Positions 46,557 to 60,810 of a stretch of 64,000 nucleotides of DNA are shown here, piece after piece; position 1 is the stretch's first letter, and each line of letters opens with the position of its first letter. The notes below the pieces were generated by a model, which worked only from the letters and a program-made list of their open reading frames with translations, ran no database searches and was not told the origin of the DNA. A program made the position numbers and the translations under genes. Source of the DNA: Sphingomonas zeae (GTDB lineage: Bacteria; Pseudomonadota; Alphaproteobacteria; Sphingomonadales; Sphingomonadaceae); the NCBI RefSeq assembly GCF_014197135.1, contig NZ_JACIFA010000001.1, positions 372,001 to 436,000 of the forward strand, given 5' to 3'.

Positions 46557-46625
46557 GGCGGCGTTTTAGCAGCGTGTCGGGCGGTGGTCATCCGGGGGAT
46601 TTTGGTTCACGCGAAGGCGCGAGGA

Positions 46626-46959
46626 CGCGAAGATTTTTGGTTCGCGCGGAGACGCGGAGGCGCGGAGGCTCTGGTTTTTCGGCGGGCGGTGGCCTGCATT
46701 TCGAGGCGGGTGAGTGTCTGCCGATCGACAGGGCGGATTGAGAGGCCTCTCAACCCCCGTTCAGCCTGAGCGAAGTCGAAGGCCAAGGGATAACCGCGCC
46801 GCTGGGCAGAGCACCAAGCGTACGCTTCGACTTCGCTCAGCGTGAACAGGGGGAGGGAATAGGTGGCGAGCGGAAGACATGCTCCAGCGCCGTGGAAAGC
46901 CCATCGCCAACCCTGTAACCAGACTCTCCGCGCCTCCGCGCGAACCAAAAATCTTCGCG
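46626..46959. repeat. Nested inverted repeats between hisF and the small ORF
   Basis: Perfect 26-bp inverted repeat at 46626-46651 and 46934-46959 (core GAAGATTTTTGGTTCGCGCG on the plus strand). Inside it is a second imperfect inverted pair of the GTTCA..GAGCGAAGTCGAAG unit (46759-46781, 46825-46847). Each arm carries extra CGCGGAGG-type repeats. The 425-nt gap 46557-46981 contains nothing else. Confidence 0.7.
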
Positions 46960-46981
46960 GCTCCGCAGCTTCGCGCGAAAA

Positions 46982-47743
46982 TCAGTGCGCCCGAACCGGC
47001 ACTCCCGCCGCGGCGAGCGCCCGATGCGCATCGGCGATCGACGCATCGCCGAAGTGGAAGATTGACGCCGCCAGCACCGCCGAGGCGTGGCCGTCGCGCA
47101 CCCCCGCGACCAGATCGTCCAGCCCCCCGACGCCGCCTGATGCCACCACCGGCACGCTGGTCCGGTCGGCGATGGTGCGGATCAGGTCGAGGTCGTATCC
47201 GCCGCGCGTCCCGTCCCGGTCCATCGAAGTGACGAGCAATTCTCCCGCGCCCAGCTCGGCCAACCGCAGCGCATGTTCGACCGCATCGATGCCGGTCGCG
47301 CGCCGCCCACCATGGGTGAACACCTCCCAGCCGTCGGCCGTCCGCCGCGCGTCCACGCTGGCGACGCAGCACTGGCTGCCGAATCGCTCGGCGATGTCGG
47401 AGACGACTTCCGGCCGGCTGACGGCGGCGGAGTTGACCGCGACCTTGTCGGCACCCGCCAGCAGCAGCGCGCGCGCATCCTCCGCCGTACGCACGCCGCC
47501 GCCGACGGTCAGCGGCATGAAGCATACCGCCGCCGTTCGCCGCACCACGTCCAGGATCGTGCCGCGCGCCTCATGGCTGGCGGTGATGTCGAGAAAGCAG
47601 AGTTCATCCGCCCCGGCCGCGTCATAGGCGCGTGCCTGTTCGACCGGATCGCCCGCATCGATCAGGTCGACGAAGTTGACGCCCTTGACCACCCGGCCAT
47701 TGGCGACGTCGAGGCAGGGGATGACGCGCGCGCGGACGGTCAT
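46982..47743 (-). CDS. hisF: Imidazole glycerol phosphate synthase, cyclase subunit
   Basis: A 253-aa (beta/alpha)8 barrel that uses ammonia from HisH to make IGP and [59 protein letters not shown] and catalytic Asp residues in CLDV and SMDRDG. Overlaps hisA by 4 nt. Confidence 0.97.
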   Translation of the reverse strand: MTVRARVIPCLDVANGRVVKGVNFVDLIDAGDPVEQARAYDAAGADELCFLDITASHEARGTILDVVRRTAAVCFMPLTVGGGVRTAEDARALLLAGADKVAVNSAAVSRPEVVSDIAERFGSQCCVASVDARRTADGWEVFTHGGRRATGIDAVEHALRLAELGAGELLVTSMDRDGTRGGYDLDLIRTIADRTSVPVVASGGVGGLDDLVAGVRDGHASAVLAASIFHFGDASIADAHRALAAAGVPVRAH

Positions 47744-48474
47744 GCGGCCGCCGCCACCGACAGCGCCGCCGCCAGATCGAGCCGCCCGTCATAGAGCGCG
47801 CGGCCGGTGATGACGCCTTCGACCCCGTCCTGATGATGGAGCGCCAGCATATGGATGTCGCCGATCCCGGCGACTCCGCCGCTGGCGATGACCGGAATCC
47901 GCACCGCCCGCGCCAGATCGACCGTCGCGGGCACGTTGCACCCTTTCAGCATCCCGTCGCGGCCGACATCGGTGAACAGCAGCGCCGCGACGCCAGCATC
48001 CTCGAATCGGCGGGCCAGCTCCTCGACAGACACGGTCGACACATCGGCCCAGCCGCGCGTCGCGACCATGCCGTCCTTGGCATCGACCGCGACGACGATA
48101 CCGCCCGGATAGGCCTTGGCCATATCGCGCACGAAGTCGGGATTCTCCAGCGCCGCTGTGCCGATCACCACGCGCGACACGCCCAGGTCGAACCAGCGCT
48201 CGACATTCTGCGGGTTACGGATGCCACCGCCCAGCTGGACATGGCCGGGAAAGGCCTTGACGATCGCCTGCACCGCTTCGCCATTGACCGACTCGCCCGC
48301 AAAGGCGCCGTCCAGATCGACGACATGGAGATGCTGCGCGCCCGCCTCGGCGAAGAGCATCGCCTGATGCGTGGGATCGTCGCCATAAACGGTGGCGCGG
48401 TCCATATCGCCCTCGGCCAGGCGGACGACCTGGCCGCCCTTCAGATCGATGGCGGGGAAGACGATCAGGCTCAC
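47740..48474 (-). CDS. hisA: ProFAR isomerase
   Basis: A 244-aa barrel for the fourth step of histidine synthesis. [38 protein letters not shown] and [14 protein letters not shown] with the paired catalytic Asp. GTG at 48474 overlaps the hisH stop (GTGA) and has GGAG 8 nt upstream; an earlier GTG at 48483 lacks spacing. Followed by hisF with a 4-nt overlap. Confidence 0.96.
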   Translation of the reverse strand: MSLIVFPAIDLKGGQVVRLAEGDMDRATVYGDDPTHQAMLFAEAGAQHLHVVDLDGAFAGESVNGEAVQAIVKAFPGHVQLGGGIRNPQNVERWFDLGVSRVVIGTAALENPDFVRDMAKAYPGGIVVAVDAKDGMVATRGWADVSTVSVEELARRFEDAGVAALLFTDVGRDGMLKGCNVPATVDLARAVRIPVIASGGVAGIGDIHMLALHHQDGVEGVITGRALYDGRLDLAAALSVAAAA

Positions 48475-49076
48475 GGGTGCCACTCCAGGAAACGGGTGAG
48501 GAAGGAGAGGCCATAACGCTGGCTCTTCTCAGGGTGGAATTGCGCACCGACCACCGTGTCGCGGCCGATCGCGGCGGTGACGGGGCCGGCATGGTCGGTC
48601 GTCGCCAGCACATGCTCGCCGGTAAAGGCGTAGCTGTGCAGGAAATAGGCTTCGCCCGGCACGATCAGCGGATGGTCGCGTGTCGGGCGGACATCGTTCC
48701 AGCCCATATGCGGAACCTTGGCAGCCGGATCACTTGGGATGAGTCGCGTCACGCGGCCGGGAATCCAGCCTAAGCCCCGATGCTCGCCCATCTCATCGCT
48801 GGCGTCAGCGAGCAGCTGCATACCCACGCAAATGCCCAAAAAGGGCCGCGCGCGGGTGAGGGCGGCGTCGCGCAGCGCTTCCTCCAGCCCATCGACCTTG
48901 CGCAGATTCGCCGCGCACGCGCCGAACGCACCGACACCCGGCAACACGATGCGGTCGGCCTTGGCGATCACGTCCGGGTCGGCGGTGATGACCACATCGC
49001 TCGCCCCCGCCGCGCGCAGGGCATTGTCGACCGAGTGGAGATTGCCCGATTCGATATCGATCAGCGCCAGCGTCAC
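48471..49076 (-). CDS. hisH: Imidazole glycerol phosphate synthase, glutaminase subunit
   Basis: A 201-aa class I glutamine amidotransferase. [20 protein letters not shown], oxyanion VLPGVGAFG, nucleophile Cys in [12 protein letters not shown] and the His/Glu pair in [13 protein letters not shown] start at 49076 overlaps the hisB stop (GTGA). Gives ammonia to HisF. Confidence 0.96.
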   Translation of the reverse strand: MTLALIDIESGNLHSVDNALRAAGASDVVITADPDVIAKADRIVLPGVGAFGACAANLRKVDGLEEALRDAALTRARPFLGICVGMQLLADASDEMGEHRGLGWIPGRVTRLIPSDPAAKVPHMGWNDVRPTRDHPLIVPGEAYFLHSYAFTGEHVLATTDHAGPVTAAIGRDTVVGAQFHPEKSQRYGLSFLTRFLEWHP

Positions 49077-49660
49077 AACATGCCCTTGGTCGAAGGGATG
49101 GCGTCCGCCTTGCGCGGGTCGATCTCGACCGCCATCCGCAGCGCGCGGGCGAGCCCCTTGAAGATGCTCTCGGCGATGTGATGGTTGTTGTGGCCGTGCA
49201 GCAGCTCAACGTGGAGCGTGATGCCCGCCTCCTGCGCGAAGCTGTGGAACCAGTGCTCGATCATCTCGGTCTGGAGCGTGCCGAGCATCGGATTGGTGAA
49301 CGGCACCTTCCATACCAGCCAGGGGCGCCCCGAAATGTCGAGCGCGGTGCGGGTCAGCACCTCGTCCATCGGCGACAGCGCCTCGCCGTAACGGCGGATG
49401 CCGCGCTTGTCGCCCAGTGCCTTGGCAAAGGCCTGTCCGATCGCCAGCGCGCTGTCCTCGGTCGTGTGGTGGCCGTCGATATGCAGGTCGCCCTCGACCT
49501 TGACCGATAGATCGATCAGCGAATGGCGCGACAGCTGGTCGAGCATATGATCGAGAAAGCCGATGCCGGTGGCGTTCTGATAGACGCCGGTGCCGTCGAG
49601 ATTGACGGTGACGTCGATGACGGTTTCCGCGGTGGCGCGGTGGACGGTGGCGGTGCGCAT
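49073..49660 (-). CDS. hisB: Imidazoleglycerol-phosphate dehydratase
   Basis: A 195-aa single-domain dehydratase (no phosphatase domain). [59 protein letters not shown] and [19 protein letters not shown] supply metal-binding His. GGGAAGGCC precedes ATG 49660. First gene of hisB-hisH-hisA-hisF; divergent from sspB. Confidence 0.97.
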   Translation of the reverse strand: MRTATVHRATAETVIDVTVNLDGTGVYQNATGIGFLDHMLDQLSRHSLIDLSVKVEGDLHIDGHHTTEDSALAIGQAFAKALGDKRGIRRYGEALSPMDEVLTRTALDISGRPWLVWKVPFTNPMLGTLQTEMIEHWFHSFAQEAGITLHVELLHGHNNHHIAESIFKGLARALRMAVEIDPRKADAIPSTKGML

Positions 49661-49731
49661 GGCCTTCCCATAAACACCTATCCGTCCCATGCAATCTTGA
49701 CCCGCGATCAAAGGCCGTTAGTCCATGGCGC

Positions 49732-50217
49732 ATGACCGAAGGATTGCCCGACAGCCTCATCCCCTATGACGATATCGTGCAGGAGGCCCTGCGCGCCGTG
49801 GTGGGGCGTGTGCTCGGCCCGGTGGCGGAGACGGGGCACCTGCCCGGCACGCACCATTTCTACATCACGTTCAAGACGCAGGCGCCGGGTGTCGACATCC
49901 CGCAGCGGCTGGTCGAGCGATTCCCGGACGAGATGACCATCGTCCTGCAGAATCGCTTCTGGGACCTGACGGTGGACGAGAATCGCTTCTCGGTCGGCCT
50001 CAGCTTCAACCAAGTGCCGTCGAAGCTGGTGATTCCCTATTCGGCGATCACCCGCTTCCAGGACCCCGAGGTCCAGTTCGAGCTGGGCTTCCACGTCGCC
50101 GACGATCCCCAGAGCGATCCTGACCCGCACGGCTCAGCCGAAAATGACCAACCGGTGGCGAAGCCGGTCGAGGACGGCAGCAACGTCGTCGCGGTGGACT
50201 TCAAGCGGAAGAAGTAA
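49732..50217 (+). CDS. sspB: SspB-family ClpXP adaptor
   Basis: A 161-aa protein of the alphaproteobacterial SspB branch that delivers ssrA-tagged proteins to ClpXP. IPYDDIVQEALRAVVGRVL, PGTHHFYITFKTQAPGV, FPDEMTIVLQNRFWDLTVD and LSFNQVPSKLVIPYSAITRF are the shared blocks. The C-terminus is a disordered linker ending VVAVDFKRKK, consistent with a ClpX-binding tail. ATG at 49732. Confidence 0.9.
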   Translation: MTEGLPDSLIPYDDIVQEALRAVVGRVLGPVAETGHLPGTHHFYITFKTQAPGVDIPQRLVERFPDEMTIVLQNRFWDLTVDENRFSVGLSFNQVPSKLVIPYSAITRFQDPEVQFELGFHVADDPQSDPDPHGSAENDQPVAKPVEDGSNVVAVDFKRKK

Positions 50218-50228
50218 GGGGGCGCTAA

Positions 50229-50356
50229 TTCCTCCCCTGTAAGGGGAGGTGGCAGGGCGCAGCCCTGACGGAGGGGGGCTTCCACACAGGATATTCCTTG
50301 CGGCACGCCCCCTCCACCACCGCTTCGCGGTGGTCCCCCTCCCCGTGCCGGGGAGG
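50229..50356. repeat. REPIN-like composite palindrome
   Basis: Left end TTCCTCCCCTGTAAGGGGAGG, right end CCTCCCCGTGCCGGGGAGG in inverted order. Between them lie GGCAGGGCGCAGCCCTGACGG and CCACCACCGCTTCGCGGTGG. Ends 2 nt before the stop of the S9 peptidase gene. Confidence 0.8.
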
Positions 50357-50357
50357 A

Positions 50358-56319
<5,962 letters not shown>

Positions 56320-56414
56320 ATCGGGGCTTTTTCCACCCCCGCCCTTGACCCGGACAGGCCGTTTCGCGCAGTCGCGAGGTTCGAGATATCCCGAAAAGAG
56401 GGGCGGAGACAGGA

Positions 56415-57314
56415 ATGGCCGAGGCTGAGGATCGGATCGTTGCAGGAGTCGAGCTGGGCGGTACGAAATCGATTGTATTGATCGGTCGGGGACGCGACAT
56501 CCTGGTGTCCGAACGTCTGCCGACGACGAGTCCGGCCGTGACCCTCGCCGCGCTGCGCCAGCGACTGGCCGAGTGGCGTGAGCAATATAAGCCCGAGGCG
56601 CTGGGCATCGGTAGCTTCGGCCCCATTGCGCTCGACAAGACGGGCATGGACTATGGCCATATGCTTGCCACCCCCAAGCCCGGCTGGGCGGGGGCCGACG
56701 TGGCGGGCGCGCTGGCTGAGGGCTTTGGCGAGCGGGTCGCGATCCATACCGACGTGACCGGCGCGGCGCTGGCCGAGGGGCAGTGGGGCGCGGCGCGCGG
56801 CCTGTCCGACCATGTCTATGTCACGGTCGGCACCGGCGTCGGCATGGGTATCATCGTCAACGGCCAGCCGGTGTCGGGCCGGATGCACCCGGAGGCGGGC
56901 CATGTCCGCGTCCGCCGCGTGGCGGGCGACGATTTCGCGGGCGCCTGCCCGTTCCATGGCGATTGTCTGGAAGGGCTGGTCGCGGGGCCGGGCATCGCGG
57001 CGCGCGTCGGCCGTCCGGCGCAGGAACTGGCAGCGGACGATCCCGCCTGGACCTTCGTCGCGGATGCGCTGGCGGAAAGCTTTGCCGGGTTGTTCCTGAC
57101 GTTGGCGTGCGGGCGCATCGTGATCGGCGGCGGCGTGGGCGTGGGCCAGCCGCAGCTGCTCGACATGGTGCGTGCCGCGACGGTCGAAAAGCTGTCGGGC
57201 TATCTGCCCTTCGTCAACGCAGCCGAGATCGCGAACCGGATCGTCCATGCGCAGCTGGGAGACCAGGCCGGGCCGCTCGGCACGCTGGCGCTCGCGCGGA
57301 CGGTATTGGACTGA
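56415..57314 (+). CDS. ROK-family sugar kinase (fructokinase-like)
   Basis: A 299-aa ROK kinase. Phosphate-1 motif GVELGGTKSIVLIG, TPKPGW, VTVGTGVGMGIIVNGQ and a zinc motif in HPEAGHVRV..GACPFHGDCLEGL, typical of zinc-containing fructokinases (ScrK/YdhR/GmuE group). ATG at 56415 with GGAGACAGG upstream. It follows the MerC-like gene by 95 nt. A fructokinase or mannokinase role is likely; substrate unproven. Confidence 0.85.
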   Translation: MAEAEDRIVAGVELGGTKSIVLIGRGRDILVSERLPTTSPAVTLAALRQRLAEWREQYKPEALGIGSFGPIALDKTGMDYGHMLATPKPGWAGADVAGALAEGFGERVAIHTDVTGAALAEGQWGAARGLSDHVYVTVGTGVGMGIIVNGQPVSGRMHPEAGHVRVRRVAGDDFAGACPFHGDCLEGLVAGPGIAARVGRPAQELAADDPAWTFVADALAESFAGLFLTLACGRIVIGGGVGVGQPQLLDMVRAATVEKLSGYLPFVNAAEIANRIVHAQLGDQAGPLGTLALARTVLD

Positions 57315-57324
57315 CGGCCATTCT

Positions 57325-57442
57325 ATTCCTCCCCTGCAAGGGGAGGTGGCAGGCGTAGCCTGACGGAGGGGTGTCGCCCTCTCGATAGCGGGACACCCCT
57401 CCACCAGCTTCGCTGGTCCCCCTCCCCTTGCAGGGGAGGAAT
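57325..57442. repeat. REPIN-like element with perfect 22-bp inverted ends
   Basis: 118 bp. The end at 57325-57346 is the exact reverse complement of 57421-57442 (ATTCCTCCCCTGCAAGGGGA and its mirror). Inside: GGCAGGCGTAGCCTGACGGAG and CACCAGCTTCGCTGGT hairpins. Best-preserved member of the intergenic family in this window. Confidence 0.85.
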
Positions 57443-57509
57443 GCTAAAAAGCGCTGTCCTACAGCGAACCGATATGGTTCCTCCTTTCCCGCAACCGGGG
57501 GAGAGCATC

Positions 57510-58067
57510 ATGGGGCAGGGGGACGAAGCGCGCGTCGATGCGCTGATCGCGCAGGTCATCGCGCGCGAGGGGAATTATAGCGACCATCCCGCCGATCGCG
57601 GCGGCGCGACCCGGTTCGGGATCACCGAGGCGGTGGCGCGGGCCGATGGCTATGCGGGGCCGATGCGCCGCCTGCCGCTGGCCCGGGCAGAGGCCATCTA
57701 TCGCCAGCGCTACTGGGCCGCGCCCGGCCTCGACCGGGTGGCCGCCCGCGCACCACGGCTGGCGGAGGAGCTGTTCGACACCGGCGTCAATATGGGGCCG
57801 AACGTCGCGAGCGCCTTTTTGCAACGTGCGCTCAATGCGCTCAATCGCGGGGCTCGCGACTATCCCGATCTTGCGGTGGACGGGCGGATCGGCGCGGCGA
57901 CGCTGGCCGCGCTCGACGCCTTCCTGCGCCATCGGGGTGCCGCAGGGGAGGTCGTGCTGCTCAAGGCGATCGAGGCGCTTCAAGGCGAACGCTATCTCGC
58001 TTTGGCCGAGCACCGCCCTGCCAATGAGGCGTTCCTGTATGGCTGGCTAGCGGACCGGCTGTCATGA
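57510..58067 (+). CDS. GH108-type N-acetylmuramidase (endolysin-like)
   Basis: A 185-aa peptidoglycan hydrolase of the GH108/PG-binding-3 type. Catalytic motif REGNYSDHPADRGGATRFGIT with Glu near residue 18, then YRQRYWAAP and a peptidoglycan-binding segment LFDTGVNMGPNVASAFLQRAL..YPDLAVDGRIGAATLAAL. ATG at 57510 with GGGGAGAG upstream. No signal peptide, so it needs a holin. That gene follows with a 4-nt overlap. Confidence 0.88.
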   Translation: MGQGDEARVDALIAQVIAREGNYSDHPADRGGATRFGITEAVARADGYAGPMRRLPLARAEAIYRQRYWAAPGLDRVAARAPRLAEELFDTGVNMGPNVASAFLQRALNALNRGARDYPDLAVDGRIGAATLAALDAFLRHRGAAGEVVLLKAIEALQGERYLALAEHRPANEAFLYGWLADRLS

Positions 58068-58315
58068 GCGGCGAGGATAGCGCAGATGCCTGGACCCGCC
58101 GGGCGCGACCGACCTTTCTCTACGTCATGTATGCCCTGCTGCTGTGGAGCATTCCCATGGGGCTGCTCGCAGGGCTTCGGCCGGCCATGGCGGCGGCGAT
58201 GGTGCGCGGCATGGCGCAATATCTTGCCGCTATCCCGGAGCCGCTCTACGCGCTCTTCGGCACGGGCTATCTGGGCTATACGGTCGCACGCGAATGGGGA
58301 AAGCGGCGTCAGTAG
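58064..58315 (+). CDS. 3-TM holin-like protein (GTA/phage type)
   Basis: An 83-aa membrane protein with two to three hydrophobic segments: FLYVMYALLLWSIPMGLLAG, MVRGMAQYLAAI and EPLYALFGTGYLGYTVAREWGK. The RARPTFLYVMY start and GYLGYTVAREW end match the three-TM holin family found in gene transfer agents and phages. It overlaps the muramidase by 4 nt (ATGA), the order of a lysis cassette. Ends 7 nt inside the converging protease gene. Confidence 0.8.
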   Translation: MSGEDSADAWTRRARPTFLYVMYALLLWSIPMGLLAGLRPAMAAAMVRGMAQYLAAIPEPLYALFGTGYLGYTVAREWGKRRQ

Positions 58316-59550
58316 AATTGCTTGAGCGTCAGCACCCGATCCTGTCCGTCGCAGGTCCGCAAGGCCACGACCGTTCCCGGCCTGCCCACCGTCCAGCGGG
58401 CGAGCGGACTGTCGACATAGTCGCGCGGGATCGGCTGCCCGTCGATGGCGCAGATCGTGTCGCCCTCGCGCCAGCCGCTCGCCGCCGCCGGGCCGCCGCG
58501 CATGACGTGCAGCACGCGCAGCCGGTCGCCGGCCACGCCCATCAACAGCCCGGCGGTCGATCGTTGGGCGGGGCTATCGGCATGGGGGCCGGGCTTCAGG
58601 ATCATCCGCCCCGCGCCGGGGTCGAGCAGCACGCGGTAGCGTTGCAGAAGGCCCGAACCGATCCGCCCGGCCGCGCCCACCGACTCACTGAAGCCCTGTG
58701 GCGGCTCGATGCGGACCTCCACCTCATGCGCGGTCAGATTGCCCAGCCGCACGCTCGGCGCGATCGCCAGCTCGTTGACCGATGGCCCCGCCAGCCCGAA
58801 GCCGATCGCGGTGGTGGTCGGCAGCGTGGTCAGTCGGGCCGCGCGCCAGCCCGCCTGGGTGACGGTCAGTGCGGAGCCGTCGCCGGTATCGACGATGATC
58901 GGTGACAGCTTGGCCGCGCCCAGCCCGACCATGCTTTCATAAACCCGCCGCTCGGCCGAGACGGTCAGCGGCGCGGTGGCGCCGGTAAAGGGCATCCGCC
59001 CCGACGGGATCAGGCGAAATCGCTTGGCGGCATAATCGATGTCGAGCGCGTGCGGGGCGAGCAGATCGCGTCCGACCAGAAGGTCGACCGGCGTCGCTTC
59101 CCCCGTCGCCAAGGCGGGCAGCGGTGCGACCACCACCCCGCCGCCCTTGCGGGTCAGCCCGCCGAGCGACAAAGCGCGGGTCGGCATCCACCCGATCGCC
59201 ACCGCCCCGCCGATCGCGCTGGCCTGCCCGCCGGGCCGCACCTTGGCCTTGGCGGCGACCGGTGAGCTTTGCGAGAGCAGCGTGAAGCTGACCCCGGTGT
59301 CGAGGATTGCGCTCACCTTTTGCCCGTCGATGGTCATGGCAAAGCGGATCTGGTTGCCCGGTGTCAGCTGGAACGGAATCCAGCGCGCTTCCGCATCGGG
59401 GGAGAGCGTCGAGACCCCCGGATCGCGCGCGGCGGCGGCGGCGACATCCTCCTGCACGGGCGCCGCCTTGGGCTCGCGGGGGGGCGACGGGACCATCATC
59501 GCGGCGGTCAACAACAAGGGAATGGGGGCGAAATAGAGCAGCGGACGCAT
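58309..59550 (-). CDS. Exported double-retropepsin aspartyl protease with C-terminal PDZ domain
   Basis: A 413-aa protein with a signal peptide or anchor, then two retropepsin-like domains. The first has active-site SAILDTGVSFTLLS (about residue 85), the second PIIVDTGDGSALTVT (about 220). A PDZ-like domain follows from about 330 (GVAGDRLRVLHVMRGGPAAASGWREGDTICAI). Both DTG triads are intact, so an intramolecular pair like pepsin is possible. Substrate unknown. Starts 59553 and 59550 are equivalent. Confidence 0.82.
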   Translation of the reverse strand: MRPLLYFAPIPLLLTAAMMVPSPPREPKAAPVQEDVAAAAARDPGVSTLSPDAEARWIPFQLTPGNQIRFAMTIDGQKVSAILDTGVSFTLLSQSSPVAAKAKVRPGGQASAIGGAVAIGWMPTRALSLGGLTRKGGGVVVAPLPALATGEATPVDLLVGRDLLAPHALDIDYAAKRFRLIPSGRMPFTGATAPLTVSAERRVYESMVGLGAAKLSPIIVDTGDGSALTVTQAGWRAARLTTLPTTTAIGFGLAGPSVNELAIAPSVRLGNLTAHEVEVRIEPPQGFSESVGAAGRIGSGLLQRYRVLLDPGAGRMILKPGPHADSPAQRSTAGLLMGVAGDRLRVLHVMRGGPAAASGWREGDTICAIDGQPIPRDYVDSPLARWTVGRPGTVVALRTCDGQDRVLTLKQFY

Positions 59551-59630
59551 CACACCCCAATGCCTAGCCGAACCGGAGGCTGCGCGCGAGGTGATGACGG
59601 TGATCTTTCGTAAAGCGCGTGCTCATTTGA

Positions 59631-59706
59631 TTAGCCGCTTTTTGGGCTAATATTGAAATTAGCCCATTTTTGGGTTAAAGAAAGAATTAGCCCGTTTTCG
59701 GGTGAA
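59631..59706 (+). promoter_or_regulatory. Three tandem 20-bp palindromes upstream of the SatD-like gene
   Basis: TTAGCCGCTTTTTGGGCTAA (59631-59650), TTAGCCCATTTTTGGGTTAA (59659-59678), TTAGCCCGTTTTCGGGTGAA (59687-59706). Each is a dyad with consensus TTAGCC..TTTT..GGGNTAA, spaced by exactly 8 A-rich nt, so the period is 28 bp. They end 24 nt before the SatD start. An operator array for the SatD HTH domain is the simplest reading. No -10 box could be fixed. Confidence 0.75.
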
Positions 59707-59730
59707 CGATATGGGGTGAAAATACGGCCG

Positions 59731-60420
59731 ATGTCTTATTACGCTGTTCTGATGGGCGATCTGGTCGATAGCGAGGGCTATGCCGATCCCGAACAGCTTC
59801 ACGCCGCGTTCAATGCGGCGATCGAGCGGCAGAATGCGGCCCTTGCCGCCGAAATGATGTCGCCGTTGACCATCACCCTGGGGGATGAGTTTCAGGGGCT
59901 GCTGACGTCGCTGGTCGCCGCCGCATGGACGGCGCGGCAGATTCGTTTCGACCTGCTGCGCCAGGACATCGATTGCCGGTTCGTCATCGGCATGGTCGAC
60001 CTGAAGACCCCGATCAATACCGAACGCGCCTGGAACATGATGGGGCCGGGCTTTGCCGCCGCGCGCGAACGGCTGGGCGAGAAGCGTGCGCCTAGTCGCT
60101 ATCGCTTTTCCCTGTCTCAGGACCCGCTTCTGGAAACCATGCTCGAGGCCATCGGCGCGAGCCTGACCGCGATCGAGCGCGGTTGGTCGAAGGCGCAGCG
60201 GGAGGACATCATCCACCTGCTGGACGGGGCCTCGGTCGCCGATGTGGCCAGCGCGCGCGGCGTCGGCGTTCAGAATGTTTACAAGGTACGGAGCGCGGGC
60301 GACTATGATCTCTACACGACGCAATGGGATGCGGTGCGAGCGGCGCTGATCGAACTCGATAAGCGCCATGACCTGCCGGGGGCCGATACATGGTGCACAT
60401 ATTCCTTTACACCGGCGTAG
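59731..60420 (+). CDS. SatD-family protein with C-terminal helix-turn-helix
   Basis: A 229-aa SatD-family protein. N-terminal block YYAVLMGDLVDS (1-14), then LTITLGDEFQGLL (46-58) and CRFVIGMVDLKTPI (82-95) with GPGFAAARERLG after it. These conserved Asp/Glu positions recall a nucleotide-cyclase or GGDEF-like palm fold; that is inference. Residues 157-188 (EDIIHLLDGASVADVASARG) form a sigma-like HTH. ATG at 59731; the frame from 59653 merely reads through the palindromes. Overlaps its membrane partner by 31 nt. Confidence 0.78.
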   Translation: MSYYAVLMGDLVDSEGYADPEQLHAAFNAAIERQNAALAAEMMSPLTITLGDEFQGLLTSLVAAAWTARQIRFDLLRQDIDCRFVIGMVDLKTPINTERAWNMMGPGFAAARERLGEKRAPSRYRFSLSQDPLLETMLEAIGASLTAIERGWSKAQREDIIHLLDGASVADVASARGVGVQNVYKVRSAGDYDLYTTQWDAVRAALIELDKRHDLPGADTWCTYSFTPA

Positions 60421-60806
60421 CGCTGATCGCGCTGATCTGGCTGGGCAATGAAATATGCCGGGGTATTTTCAGCCTGACCGGGCTGAAGGATTCGATCGCG
60501 CATCTGCCGACTCCGGTCCATAGCGCGGGGCGCTGGATCGGAGCTTTCGAACGGCTGATCCTGGCGGTCGGGATCATCGCGCATAGCTGGGAAATCCTGG
60601 CCGCCGTCATCGCGCTCAAGACGGTGGCGCGGTTCAAAGACATGGATGAACGCGCCTTTGCCGAATATTTCCTCGTCGGCTCGCTGTTCAGCATCTTCTG
60701 GACGATGCTCGTGACCAGCGCCTGGCTGGCCTATGACCATAAGGTCGGCGGCGACGTTCGGAAGCACGCCGACCAATGGATGAGGATCGAGGCCAGGAAG
60801 GACTGA
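60390..60806 (+). CDS. Three-helix membrane protein paired with the SatD-like gene
   Basis: A 138-aa protein with three transmembrane segments: residues 3-20 (IFLYTGVALIALIWLG), about 50-76 (GAFERLILAVGIIAHSWEIL) and about 94-115 (FLVGSLFSIFWTMLVTSAWL). KTVARFKDMDERAFAEYFL is a charged cytoplasmic loop. It starts 31 nt inside the SatD-like gene and should be co-transcribed. I recognise it as the usual partner type of SatD but not its function; a membrane effector is one option. Confidence 0.7.
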   Translation: MVHIFLYTGVALIALIWLGNEICRGIFSLTGLKDSIAHLPTPVHSAGRWIGAFERLILAVGIIAHSWEILAAVIALKTVARFKDMDERAFAEYFLVGSLFSIFWTMLVTSAWLAYDHKVGGDVRKHADQWMRIEARKD

Positions 60807-60810
60807 TCCC

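Noticed and set aside
57510-58315. Prophage remnant
   Set aside because: Only two lysis genes. Flanking genes are chromosomal metabolism and protease genes, and composition matches the surroundings.
59631-59706. CRISPR array
   Set aside because: Repeats are 20 bp and palindromic with only 8-nt A-rich gaps. There are three copies and no cas genes; this fits operators, not spacers.
59653-59730. N-terminal extension of the SatD-like protein
   Set aside because: The extra residues are a translation of the palindromic array; the family starts at MSYYAVLMGD at 59731.
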